Shown: piece by piece, positions 14,701-21,896 of the stretch
Layout of the letters: each line of letters opens with the position of its first letter
Position numbering within the stretch: the first letter of the stretch is position 1
From: Rhynchonema sp. JSB1_4
Lineage: Eukaryota; Nematoda; Chromadorea; Monhysterida; Xyalidae
Assembly (NCBI GenBank): GCA_030248065.1
Contig: JASAMV010004459.1
Location: 1 to 21,896, forward strand
DNA: 21,896 nt
Direction of reading: 5' to 3'
Position numbers and translations under genes: made by a program
The notes under the pieces: model-generated
Databases searched by the model: none
What the model was told of the DNA's origin: nothing
What the model saw: the letters and a program-made list of their open reading frames with translations, nothing else

Positions 14701-15611
14701 CTTGGGCCGGACTAACAAATCTTCCAATTTTTAGGCTGCAGTGTCCATCTGCACCACACCATTTGGCAGTGTTCATGATGCAGCTATTCTGGATGTCCGT
14801 TTTTATGTTGCGATGATCCTTTTCGTTGACACTCATGCAGTTTCCTGGGAGGAGTTAACTTAAAACAAAAATGGCGCATTTTTTGGGAACGCGTACACCC
14901 CTCTTTCTCGGGTGTCTGGAAAACCACTTTCTGCTGCACCGATCGGGCTGATTTTTTCAGCGTTTCGTGTCGACGGGTATACGACATTATCGCAATAATA
15001 AAATTGGCAAAATCCCAACACACGCGCTCGCGCCAGCACCCCCGATTTTAACACTACACATATAGCAAAATTTCCGATAATCTGACCTGCTGATGTTTCA
15101 TTCTGCGTTGCGATTTTTTTCCCCACACAAACACTATTGAATACGTAAGCTATCTTGTGAATATGTCGCCAATAAGCTAATGCCAGGATGTCTTCTTTGT
15201 TTTGCTGTTGCCTAATTCCGTGCTATACTGACGTATAGACCCTGATACACTCAAGGGTGCGTTCCACGAACCCAAGACGCCAGGAAATTGAGGGAGGGCA
15301 CCGCGTAAAAGTGGAGGAAACAACAAACAACTAGAAGCTAAAAATGTGCCCAAAAACAGAAACTTTGTCAACCAACATTCTGATGCGTCATCCCTCGTTT
15401 CAGGTTCGGACGGCCGACTTTCGTTTCGCTCATCATCAACTGGCTTCTTTTTGCTGTCAGAGTCTTCGTTGCTGATGACAACCGTCTCCGAGTTTTTGCG
15501 GTCCGTTGTTTTATCGCCATCTGCTGGTTTGTCTGTCGCTTCGGTCAATGTCAAGCTGTTCGCACATTCTGATGCAGTCAAGTCGATCAAGTTGTCGCTG
15601 TTATCGGCCAT
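5722..15611 (-). CDS. MINDY1/2: MINDY-1/2 (FAM63) family K48-selective deubiquitinase, 13 exons, 560 aa
   Basis: Cysteine-protease deubiquitinase; characterised MINDY-1 trims K48-linked ubiquitin chains in the cytosol. Exons 5' to 3' (plus coordinates): 15611-15377, 13015-12810, 12316-12197, 12127-12041, 11608-11502, 11436-11369, 11128-11003, 9360-9218, 8431-8303, 8112-8021, 7279-7170, 6477-6398, 5901-5722. All phases agree and no stop occurs before 5722. Residues 1-147 are acidic and Ser/Thr-rich. The catalytic region shows KWIEW (151-155), ITQNANGPCPL with oxyanion Gln167 and nucleophile Cys173, LPKLLTGLDVNVRFTG, IPLYHGW, and FFRNNHFST with His356, then ELYLLVTDTGFL. Two MIU motifs follow: DYLLALSLEQEE (438-449), and EEYARWLQDAE, which forms only across the junction of the last two exons (494-504). 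Human MINDY-1 is 469 aa. Least certain are exon 2, its NAGNAG acceptor (13015 or 13012), and the C-terminus, which lacks the CVIL/CILL-like end of the human proteins. Confidence 0.93.
5929..6043 (+). pseudogene. Coding-like fragment, plus strand, possibly frameshifted 3' terminal exon
   Basis: Inside an intron of the minus-strand gene, plus-strand codons rich in C or G at third positions read RFGLFSQTGEVLDLVG and then NTSG. A one-base shift to 6002 then gives AFKKDLEQILLLK and a stop at 6041-6043. An AATAAA follows at 6163. The same codon style in both frames suggests one original reading frame broken by an indel, or two splice-separated pieces. I cannot name the family. Chance similarity to coding sequence cannot be excluded. 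Confidence 0.3.
6850..7077. mobile_element. Hairpin MITE, 228 bp, in a MINDY intron
   Basis: Inverted arms of about 65 bp (6850-6914 and 7009-7077) begin TAAATTTCCAAATTCGC and share the GCACAGTAAA and CGCCCCATAGTTAATGTCA stretches nearly without mismatch. The loop between is unrelated. Flanks suggest a short TA-type target, as in mariner-like elements, but this is not secure. Confidence 0.75.
7311..7860 (+). mobile_element. Retroposon copy 1 with 12-bp target-site duplication and CCAA tail
   Basis: The element is about 7323-7848. The identical 12-mer gtgctgtacgag lies on both sides (7311-7322 and 7849-7860). It begins GGGCTCTATCGCCACCGCG and ends AGCAATAAACCAACCAA, a polyadenylation-like hexamer followed by a short CCAA repeat. 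It matches the copy at 9822-10277 closely, but has an extra A-rich block of about 65 bp near 7425-7489. Long duplication plus 3' microsatellite tail indicates target-primed reverse transcription (SINE or truncated LINE). It lies in a MINDY intron, opposite in direction. Confidence 0.82.
8520..8890. repeat. GATGTCGGGTGTCGGGT simple repeat cluster with an inverted copy
   Basis: GATGTCGGGTGTCGG occurs twice in direct order near 8531-8568. An inverted CCCGACACCCGACAC follows near 8581-8595. A diverged version (GGATGTCAGC... GTCGAGTTTGGGTCGG) lies at about 8826-8865, just before a run of about 14 C. Lies in a MINDY intron. Type unknown. Confidence 0.5.
8976..9025 (+). other. Exon-like island on the plus strand
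   Basis: Codons rich in C or G at third positions read SKIGQLSKDNLTLVIN and run into a perfect GTGAGT donor; CAG precedes them. The minus strand is also open here (VYDQREVVLRQLTNFALAEN), so the direction is unsure. It lies between two MINDY exons but resembles nothing in that family. No function proposed. Confidence 0.2.
9503..9791. mobile_element. Hairpin MITE, 289 bp, in a MINDY intron
   Basis: Ends are TAAAGGCAAACCAGCC and its inverse. Arms of about 100-115 bp (9503-9604 and 9675-9791) share the CTTTGCAGAC, ATCACCCTGA and GTAGCCACGTCTC stretches. The terminal TA could be a TA target duplication (Tc1/mariner type). It lies about 20 bp before retroposon copy 2. Confidence 0.8.
9810..10289 (+). 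mobile_element. Retroposon copy 2 with 12-bp target-site duplication and CCAA tail
   Basis: The element is about 9822-10277, flanked by accaagccatat (9810-9821 and 10278-10289). Same start and same AATAAA-(CCAA)n end as copy 1, with no A-rich insert. A GTTCGATAC box-B-like word near 9880 is compatible with a tRNA-derived SINE, but no clear A box was found. It lies in a MINDY intron, in the opposite orientation to that gene. Confidence 0.82.
10291..10649. mobile_element. MITE, 359 bp, with 36-bp inverted ends, in a MINDY intron
   Basis: Left end TATAGTCCAACC...GAGACGACTTTTTT (10291-10328) mirrors the right end AAAAAAGTCGTCTC...GGTTGGACTCTA (10614-10649). The middle is unrelated. It directly abuts the duplication of retroposon copy 2, so the retroposon used a site at this element's edge. 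Superfamily not determined. Confidence 0.65.
12584..12733. repeat. Hairpin repeat, about 150 bp, in a MINDY intron
   Basis: TGTGGTCAAATTATCTCGTC... AAGTCGTCGACACA on the left mirrors TGTGTTCGACGACTTT... GACGAGCTGATTTGACCACA on the right. Weaker pairing extends outward to TTATGGGCTAA and TATAAGCCGACTTATG. Size and structure fit a small MITE. Confidence 0.6.
13171..13235. mobile_element. Truncated hAT MITE tips next to the large palindrome
   Basis: A family-3-like tip (TAGTAGTGGCAGGGG, from about 13173) is followed at 13200 by an intact family-1 left tip (CAGTGTAGTTCCTGG). The sequence then leaves the family within about 20 bp, so only end fragments remain. They adjoin the direct repeat at 13246. 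Confidence 0.6.
13246..14680. repeat. 1.1-kb palindrome flanked by direct repeats, in MINDY intron 1
   Basis: Two arms of about 524 bp (13451-13974 and 14031-14556) are near-identical inverted copies around a 56-bp spacer; arm landmarks include CAATTGAATGTTGACCGCG and GTCAATTGCAAATAAAAATC. Outside the arms a segment occurs in direct orientation on both sides (13246-13395 and 14549-14680; landmarks TTAATTGTCACCTAC and GGCAATATAAA), clearly more diverged than the arms. The element resembles a foldback transposon. The intron would be transcribed through both arms and could form a hairpin of about 520 bp. Confidence 0.88.
14681..15376. other. Remainder of MINDY intron 1
   Basis: No repeat matching the others is seen. 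A good plus-strand acceptor (CAATTTTTAG) near 14733 precedes 42 open codons (starting AAVSICTTPFGS) that end in a stop. The minus strand is open over the same stretch. Neither reading matches a family I know, and codon use is not coding-like, so I annotate no gene. Confidence 0.45.
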
Positions 15612-15651
15612 GCTATCTGAGTTGCTTCGGTTGATTCACTGAAAAAGTCAG
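15612..15651 (-). promoter_or_regulatory. Candidate spliced-leader trans-splice acceptor of the MINDY gene
   Basis: On the minus strand a pyrimidine tract ending CTTTTTCAG lies at 15647-15639, followed by a 27-nt leader and the ATG at 15611. This is the strongest nematode-style acceptor near the start and has no partner donor in view. Both this leader and that of the neighbouring gene contain TGAATCAACC. Confidence 0.5.
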
Positions 15652-16035
15652 GCCACAAAAAGCGCAGAACCAAAAAAAACTTTTCAGGAATTGATGTCAT
15701 CACACGGAATCAAAATCAACACTAGTTAGAGTGGAGGATGGCATGGGCATGATGTGCAGGGAGTAACGACAATTTGGAATGTGTTCAGCCAATCAACAGG
15801 CGATGACATGAAAAGCAACCAATCGGAATGGAGAACATGTCGCCGTGGCAAAGAAAGAGAATACGAAAACGTTTCTTCTTCGGAACGGAAATTTTATGGA
15901 AAAGTCCACCAGCATCTACCACCAGCACCAACCAAGGTTGCAGGGGCGGAGGGAGGGGGGGAGATAATTTACCCGGGCAGTGTTCCCGGAATTTTGGGGG
16001 GAATCCGGTTTAGGGGTGGAGGGGAAGAAATTTTG

Positions 16036-17442
16036 GCGCTCGTTTAGAACATTCTGCCCTAGCATTTTTTCTAAAATTTTACGGCAGAATATTCTACATT
16101 CTGCCGTAACTAGTATAGAATGTTCTGCCGAAAATAATGTATGTTTATACACGTGATCACTGTAGTGGCTGGGGGGGGGGATGGGGCATCCCCCCCCCCC
16201 TAAGGGGTATCTATCTCGAGTCAACCCTTAGGGGGGGGGGATGGGGGGGGAAGGGTATCTATCTCGAGCCGACCCCAAAGGGTATCTCGAGTAAGTAGAT
16301 TTATGGTTTTCAAAGGCAAAAATAGGTGTTTTTCGACCTCGGGACCCCCAAAAATCGCGCGCTCCGCGCGCAAACACCCAAAAATGGTCATTTTAGGCCA
16401 ATTTTCGGCAAAAATGTCAAAAAGTACCCATTTTTAGGCCAATTTTGCAGTAAAATTGCATGCAAAAAACGGCCTTTTTTCGCCTTTTGACGGACCATAG
16501 GGGTATCTTGGGTAGCCTCTGGGGGGTATCTCGAGTAAGTCCGAAACCTTCCCCCCCCCTAGGGTATCTTGGGTCGATTGGCCTGCCACCACACTGCACG
16601 TGATGGCCCCTCAGGTTGGGTGACAGTTCGATGCATTCGCACAAACCTGTTTTTTTCGCTGGCATACTATTCTAAACTAGATCACAAGTTACGTTTAGAA
16701 TATTCTGCCCTCGGCAGACTATTCTAAACCAGGACATAGGTTACGTTTAGAACATTCTGCCGAACCGCTTGACACGTTTAGAATATTCTGCCGCCGGCAT
16801 ACTGTTCTAAACTAGATGGAAACCTACATTTAGAATGTTCTGCCGAAACATATGATACGTTTAGATGGTTCTGCCTCTGCCAAATAAACACGACCCCAGA
16901 AATCACCAATTACCACATCTCTTCCTGGCTGGTGCCTAAGCCAAAGCCTAAACGCAAAGGAAGTCAGAGCCAAACACTTGATCGCTTCCCTTTCCTTTGC
17001 GTTTAGGCTTGGTCTTAGGCACCAGCCAGGAAGAGAAGTGGAGTGTCGTTTCTGGAGCCGTGAAGGGTGCACAATTTCGGCAGAATGATCTAAACGTACA
17101 ATATATTTCGGCAGAACATTCTAAATGTAAGTTTTAATCTAGTTTAGAACAGCATGCCGACGGCAGAATGTTCTAAACGAATCAACGATTCGGCAGAATG
17201 TTCTAAACGTAAGCTATGCCCCAGTTTAGAATAGTCTGCCGAGGGCAGAATATTCTAAATGTATGATAAAGCGGAGTTTTGTGTATTGAAGTGTCACAGA
17301 ACCAGGCCCTCTGTATTACTATATGGACAAATTTTATTTTTATTTTTTCGGCAGAATATTCTATACTGGTTACGGCAGAATATAGAATATTCTGCCGTAA
17401 AATTTTGGAAAAAATGCCACGGCAGAATATTCTAAACGAGCG
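16036..17442. repeat. Foldback element built from GTTTAGAATATTCTGCCG words
   Basis: The right arm is 16992-17442. The left arm is 16036-16157 plus 16605-16962, split by a hAT MITE. The spacer is about 29 bp, and the inner arms share TTCCTGGCTGGTGCCTAAG. The word GTTTAGAAYATTCTGCCG, in both orientations and slightly varied, occurs at least a dozen times; its centre AGAATATTCT is itself palindromic. Outer arms pair through TTTTACGGCAGAATATTCTA. No coding capacity is seen. Confidence 0.88.
16150..16604. mobile_element. hAT-like MITE, family 3 core with GGGTATCTATCTCGAG words
   Basis: The element is 16158-16596, with a perfect 8-bp duplication cacgtgat at 16150-16157 and 16597-16604. Tips are CACTGTAGTGGCTGG and TGCCACCACACTG. 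Removing it restores the left arm of the surrounding palindrome, so it arrived after the palindrome formed. The core has TTTTTCGACCTC and a CGCGCGCTCCGCGCG palindrome. Confidence 0.9.
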
Positions 17443-17444
17443 CT

Positions 17445-17654
17445 GGTCGATGTTGTCAAAAGTCGCCAAAATACCCTTTTTATGGAGAATTTTTTTCCAA
17501 AAAGGGCAAAAAAATCGGTCAAATTTTATACCTCAAAAAGTGACTTTTTCCTGAATTTGGGTCTTCCCCCCTTCCCCCAGCGAGGTACACTAACCGCCGC
17601 ACGAAAAAAAGGGGTAGGTACACAAACCGCCGCGCCGGACCAGAAACTACACTG
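17445..17654. mobile_element. hAT-like MITE, family 1, right part only
   Basis: It starts inside the family core (GTTGTCAAAAGTCGCC) directly against the end of the foldback arm. It runs through GTACACTAACCGCCGC words to the tip CCAGAAACTACACTG at 17654. The left half is absent. Confidence 0.85.
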
Positions 17655-18128
17655 GTAGCAATTGCCACCAGTCGATTTTGAAATAAAAAACCCCAGATCC
17701 AGTCCCGTTTGTCATTTGGTGCTGGATTGGATCCGGCTGAATTGTGAAATCAAAAGGTTTCTCCACCGGAGACACCTGATTGAAGAAGGCAAGTTAAAGG
17801 TGCAACATTACATACTGCAATTCCTTGGCGGGGCCCCCCCTCTCTGCTCTCTCCAACATAACTGCAATGCAGCGTTCGAAACAAGAAACACGTTGCGTTT
17901 CTCAGAAGCATGTGCGCACGTCAGCATTGTTCAGAACAGAATTGTTCTCTTCTCTCTCACAAAGTATTGCGCGTACGCGCACTTTCACATGCTAAGATGC
18001 TTTGATTTCTTCATGAAAACACTGACGCCAGAATTCTCGCCTACTTGCGTTTTTATTCATTCAGTGTACTTTGTTTTCATTGACCTATAGTTTCGCTTGT
18101 CGTTGTGTGTGTCAGTTGATGATATCGC

Positions 18129-18209
18129 TTCATTTCAGGTACTGAATCAACCACAACAGCCATATGTATAACACCACCACGACACAGAATCAATAAATAT
18201 CGAATCAAA
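18129..18209 (+). promoter_or_regulatory. Candidate spliced-leader trans-splice acceptor and 5' UTR of the signal peptide peptidase gene
   Basis: TTCATTTCAG ends at 18138 and leaves a 71-nt leader before the ATG. No upstream donor or exon is evident, so the acceptor fits nematode trans-splicing. Inference from position and motif only. Confidence 0.45.
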
Positions 18210-21200
18210 ATGAGTGATGGCGGCGTAACCGAAGCGCCACCGATCGTCGATTCAGCCGCGCAAAATGCATCAGGTGGTTATTTTGGTTGTGTCGCTATTT
18301 TTGTTATTGTTTTTAGTTTTAAATGTGGTTAGTTGCTTGATCTAATCGTTTCGATGACTAAATCTAATCTTTCATGCGGTACCGAAACTGATCTACCGTG
18401 TTGTCGGAAATAGAGTTAGCTGAATCCCATCCAAGTGACTGGTGAAAAATAGAACTCCCTGGTTCTATTGCCGACGATACGGTAGCGGTGGTAGGCAGCA
18501 ATGGTGTAGCAGGGGGGGTGGTCCCCCTCTGGGTACAGTAGGTAGGTAGGTTGACGCTCCATCCTGGTACAGTAGGTAGGTCGCCGCCCGGCGGCTCAAA
18601 GTTGCAATTTTTGGCTCAAAACGGTATAAAATCGGTACTTTTCACTCCAAATAGGCGAAAAATCGCGCGCTACGCGCGAAATTAGCGTTTTAGAGTACAT
18701 TTTCATCAAAATTTCGACCTAAAAAATTTGTTCCCCCCTAGCTCGGCCGGTACAGTAGGTAGGTTGCCGCCCCACATTTTTGGTGGCACAGTAGGTTGCC
18801 CTCCCGTCTGGGTAACTACACCACTGGTAGGCGGTGTAGTTCCTGAGGGGGAGGGCCCCCCCCTAAGGTACACTAACCGCCTCAATTTTTCCCTAAAATC
18901 GGCATTTTTATTCCTAAAATGGGCATTTTTAGGCCTAAAATGGGTGATTTTAGGTTAATGATGTCAAAAGTCTCCAAAATACCCTTTTTATGGAGAACTT
19001 TTACAAAAAGGGGCAAAAATCGGTCAAATTTTCTACCTTAAAAAGTGACTTTTTCCTGAATTTGGGTCTTCCCCCGGGTACCCTTCCCCCCTTCCCCCAG
19101 GGAGGCACACTAACCGCGGCATGGAAAAAAGGGGTGGGAACACTAACCGCCGCGCCGGACCAGGAACTACACTGGTGGTAGGTATACAAAACCTGAAGAC
19201 TTTATCTTGCATTTTGACAAATCTGACTGCAGCTTCAAAAACGGAAGTGTTGATTGGCTGCAAAATGTAGTTGAAACTTTTTCGAAAAATAAATGTGGTG
19301 AAAAAACTTTCGATCGAAAAAAAACAGCTAAATAGGTAAACATGTGTTGTCTTTCTTGCGCGACAAAAAAGCGACTCGTTCATTTTTGTGGTCGCGCACG
19401 TGTCTGGTGCATTCGCACTGACCGACGATCATTGCAGTGGCAGGGGGTTACCCCCTCTCAGTGCTTTCCTACCACAAAACCCGAAGGGGGTTGGGGGGTT
19501 GAGTACTTACCTCTCACAACTCCAAATCATACCCCTCACAAGCAATTTTATACTTTTTTAAGGCAAAAATCGGTGTTTTTCGACCTTATTTTCCCAAAAA
19601 TCGCGCGCTCAGCGCTCAACCCAACCCATAATATTATTTTTACCTCATTTTTTTGGCCAAAAGTGTATCACAAAAACGGTGTTTTTTCGTCTTTTTGGGT
19701 GACCAAAATCATACCTCTCACGCTTCCGGCCCCAACCCCGCATCATACTTACACAAATGGGCCTGCCACCACACTGTCGACGATGACCTGGTGCACCGCC
19801 CATTTGCAAATCGAAACCAGTTAGTTGTGTGCCAATAGTTGCTTTTCCTGGATTTTTTATCCATTTTTTTTGACGAGCTGGTAAATTCGCATGTCTGGTA
19901 GCGTAAAAGTTGCTGAATTTTTACGTCCAGGCCAGAAAATCTAGTAAATCAGCATTGCCGATGAAAAAGGCTGCATTTTTTTATTTTACAAGGCGCTTGC
20001 TGTTTTGAAATAAGAAACTCTGCTTGCTCAACATGTCTTCCCTGCCTCAACAGGCAACACAACGATGCAATTCGAGATGCACGAATCACTGATCGCTTAT
20101 TGTGGTCTGTACGTCATGGCCGTGTTCTGCATTGTGCTCGGCTCGATTCGGTCGGTCGAGAACGTGCGCAAACACAGGGACGAGAAGAAGAAGATCGAGA
20201 ATTCGGTGCGTTCGACGGTTCTATTGCGGGATTGGTGGCATTTGGTGCTTGTCAAAGCGTCACCAGTTTTGGCTGCATGGCGCTCCAGCTGTTGAACGTA
20301 ATCATAAAAATTGGCGTTTTGCTTTGATGAACAGCGATTGCGTTCATTGGATCGCCGCAGTGGTGTCATGGGGTTATACCCCTGGCATGGGGTATTTGAA
20401 ATCTGCCGGGGTCGAAGGCATGGGAAATTTTTCACTTTTGGAACAAGCCAGTGTAGTGGCAGGCAAATGGTTGCAAGGTACCCTTGGGGGGATGGATCCA
20501 GATGGTTGCAAGGTACCCCCCTACCCAGCCTCCGGGAGGTTGCAAGGTACCCCTGAGATCCAAAAAGGGTGTTTTTTTGCGTGCATTATACTGCAAATTT
20601 GGCCGAATAATTGGTACTTTTTTTGCATTTTGGCCGAAAATTTCCCTAAAATACCTATTATATGGAGGTTTGCGCGCGGAGCGCGCGATTCTTGGGGTTT
20701 TGAGGTCGAAAAACACCCATTTTTGCCTATAAAAACCATAAATTGATGGTTGCAAGCTGCAAGGTACCCTCCGGGGTGGTTGCAAGGTACCTACCCTTCC
20801 CCCAAGGGGTGGTTGCAAGGTACCTACTCCTTAGGGGGAATCCCCCCATCCCCCCCAGCCACTACACTAGAACAAGCACCCCTAAGAAATGGCTTTCTGA
20901 TCCCGAGAAGCACTGTAATTTACCATTTTCGCTTGAGAATGTCAAAAATTGCTTGAAAACACTGTTTTGGATACTTCTGTAGCTACTTTTGGCACTTTTA
21001 CAAAATTTTTGTTGTCGATTTCTCAGAAATCCCCCCTCGGACTTGGGGGGAATGTTTCGATTTTGGGAGCAACACTTTGGGGGTATGTGTGGGAAATTTG
21101 CCCAACTTTGGGCTGTGCATGGGAAATTTGTTTCTGGCAAAAAAGTTTGTTTTTTTTCGTGCGACGACGTGAAGAACCGTAATTCTGTGTTGTCAGTTGG

Positions 21201-21828
21201 ATATTCAATCAATCCCCTGGGTGTCAACAACAAGGGTGAATTTACAAATTTACCAATAACATGGTCATCGAAACAGCAGCCATCCATTGACAGGTACTGG
21301 ACAAAGAGGCCAAATGGTTCCCTGTGACTGCAAGCACGGTGTTGTTCTCGTTGTACGTTTTCTTCAAATACGGTGACAACGCCAAGGACTATGTGAGTGT
21401 GGCCAAGTCGTTCGTCTACAACAAGACCGGGTTCGGATCGCCGCCCGTGGTCGCAGCCGTGGCTGACAGCATTGCTGCCAATGTGACCGCTAATGTTACT
21501 GGTGAGTTGTAGTTGTGTGTGGTCAGGGTCTTATATTTGTTTGTATTTTGTTTTTTATCATCGATTTTCCGTGCTTTCATTTCTTTTTTCGGCTAGACCC
21601 GTTCGAAGCCGAATTTAGCCTCCAAAAATGAAGCCCTGATTGCTTGCAAAATGTATTACTCGTGATTTGTATCATTGTGTCTGTTTCTTTTTCATTTTTT
21701 CTCGTGAATGCATGGCTACATGACCAATCGCACAAATTTTGCAGGCTTGGCGATCTTCACACAGTACGTTCCCGAATTGAGCAAACAAAACATCATGGGC
21801 TTTCTTCTCGTCTTCATCTGTTTCGAAG
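18210..21828 (+). CDS. imp-2: Signal peptide peptidase, 5' part (3' end outside window)
   Basis: Presenilin-type aspartyl protease of the ER membrane that cuts leftover signal peptides. Exons 18210-18273, 20054-20205, 21294-21501 and 21745-21828 join in phases 1, 0, 1 and give 169 residues. The N-terminus is short and carries sequons NAS and NTT, like glycosylated SPP N-termini. The first membrane segment is about 34-51 (LIAYCGLYVMAVFCIVLG), followed by SIRSVENVRKHRDEKKK, which resembles GALRSVR in human HM13. KEAKWFPVTAS then matches RDAARFPIIAS and leads into the second segment (81-97). A loop of about 55 residues with three more sequons (NKT, NVT, NVT) lies before the third segment (NIMGFLLVFICFE) and looks longer than in human. 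The catalytic YD and GxGD motifs would lie beyond the window, so they cannot be checked here. Introns 1 and 2 are filled with hAT MITEs. Divergent from the MINDY gene. Confidence 0.85.
18391..18486. repeat. Small hairpin in signal peptide peptidase intron 1
   Basis: CTACCGTGTTGTCGGAAATAG mirrors CTATTGCCGACGATACGGTAG across about 47 bp. Possibly a very small MITE. Confidence 0.5.
18491..18834. mobile_element. hAT-like MITE, family 2, inverted relative of 893-1241
   Basis: The element is 18499-18826, with tips CAATGGTGTAGCAGGGG and GGGTAACTACACCACTG. Flanks gtaggcag and gtaggcgg match at 7 of 8 positions. GTACAGTAGGTAGGT words and the CGCGCGCTACGCGCG core match the copy at 893-1241 in reverse. 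Confidence 0.85.
18824..19182. mobile_element. hAT-like MITE, family 1, adjoining the preceding element
   Basis: The element is 18832-19174. The left tip is CGGTGTAGTTCCTGAGG (one base off the family tip); the right tip is CCAGGAACTACACTG. Flanks ctggtagg and gtggtagg match at 7 of 8 positions. It starts within about 6 bp of the previous element's end. Confidence 0.87.
19175..20053. other. End of signal peptide peptidase intron 1
   Basis: Apart from the MITE at 19430-19776 this is AT-rich intron sequence ending TGCCTCAACAG at the exon 2 acceptor. No coding segment supported. Confidence 0.6.
19422..19784. mobile_element. hAT-like MITE, family 3 core with TCATACCTCTCAC words
   Basis: The element is 19430-19776, with flanks ccgacgat and tcgacgat (7 of 8). 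Tips are CATTGCAGTGGCAGG and CCTGCCACCACACTG. The core shares GGTGTTTTTCGACCT and AAAAATCGCGCGCTC with the elements at 16158 and 20449, but its subterminal words differ from both. Confidence 0.85.
20441..20877. mobile_element. hAT-like MITE, family 3 core with GGTTGCAAGGTACC words
   Basis: The element is 20449-20869, with a perfect 8-bp duplication gaacaagc at 20441-20448 and 20870-20877. Tips are CAGTGTAGTGGCAGG and GCCACTACACTA. GGTTGCAAGGTACC words flank both sides. The core, read in reverse, matches the 16158-16596 element closely, including the CGCGCGCTCCGCGCG palindrome. Lies in signal peptide peptidase intron 2. Confidence 0.92.
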
Positions 21829-21896
21829 GTTCGTAACTTTGTTTTTTTTCGATTTTTTGTCAAAATGAATACTGGTGGAGGGTAGGATACCCGCCC

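Larger units (their letters stand above)
15612..18209. other. Divergent intergenic region between MINDY and signal peptide peptidase genes
   Basis: Head-to-head arrangement. Two CCAAT boxes near the MINDY side (GCCAATCAACAG about 15788 and AACCAATCGG about 15819) could serve a promoter. The middle is the foldback 16036-17442 with an inserted MITE, then a truncated family-1 MITE. The last 550 bp before 18210 are unique sequence and probably contain the downstream gene's promoter, but I see no diagnostic box. Confidence 0.5.

Noticed and set aside
15828..15935. Plus-strand frame beginning MENMSPWQRKRIRKRFFFG
   Set aside because: A basic, mitochondrial-like start, but it runs into low-complexity G-rich sequence and has no partner exon or homologue that I recognise.
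16036..17442. CRISPR-like array of GTTTAGAATATTCTGCCG repeats
   Set aside because: Repeats occur in both orientations with irregular spacers and mirror symmetry, in a eukaryotic intergenic region. This is a foldback, not CRISPR.
20102..20746. 214-codon open frame on the plus strand
   Set aside because: It is a shifted frame of signal peptide peptidase exon 2 that continues by chance into intron 2 and a MITE.

Overview
This is nuclear DNA of a eukaryote, most likely a nematode. The signs are short introns ending in TTTCAG-like acceptors, acceptor-like sites just upstream of two start codons (as expected for spliced-leader trans-splicing), and dense small DNA transposons. A plant-parasitic (tylenchid) nematode is plausible, but that is inference. 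Three genes can be supported exon by exon. All three are intron-rich, so open reading frames show only fragments of them.

Layout. (1) 537-4020, plus strand: the 3' part of a polyubiquitin gene. It has six complete ubiquitin units and the end of a seventh, and every unit is cut by two introns at the same two codons. (2) 4021-5721: convergent intergenic region with a hAT-type MITE. (3) 5722-15611, minus strand: a 13-exon gene of the MINDY-1/2 (FAM63) deubiquitinase family. It encodes 560 residues with catalytic Gln, Cys and His and two C-terminal ubiquitin-binding (MIU) motifs. Its introns hold a 1.1-kb palindrome, two copies of a retroposon with clear target-site duplications, and several hairpin MITEs. 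(4) 15612-18209: divergent intergenic region dominated by a second large palindrome, built from a repeated GTTTAGAATATTCTGCCG word and split by a hAT MITE. (5) 18210 to beyond the window end, plus strand: the 5' four exons of a signal peptide peptidase (HM13/imp-2 family) gene, with four hAT MITEs in its introns.

The proteins have related roles: a ubiquitin precursor, an enzyme family that trims K48-linked ubiquitin chains, and an ER intramembrane protease family linked to ER-associated degradation. The first two are tail-to-tail and the last two head-to-head. Co-regulation is possible but not shown by the sequence.

The most unusual feature is the repeat fraction. At least eight hAT-like MITEs (CAGTG-type tips, 8-bp target-site duplications) fall into groups that share tips and internal core but carry completely different subterminal tandem words. 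This looks like modular replacement of subterminal repeats. Nearly half of the inferred splice donors (13 of 28) have T at position +3.
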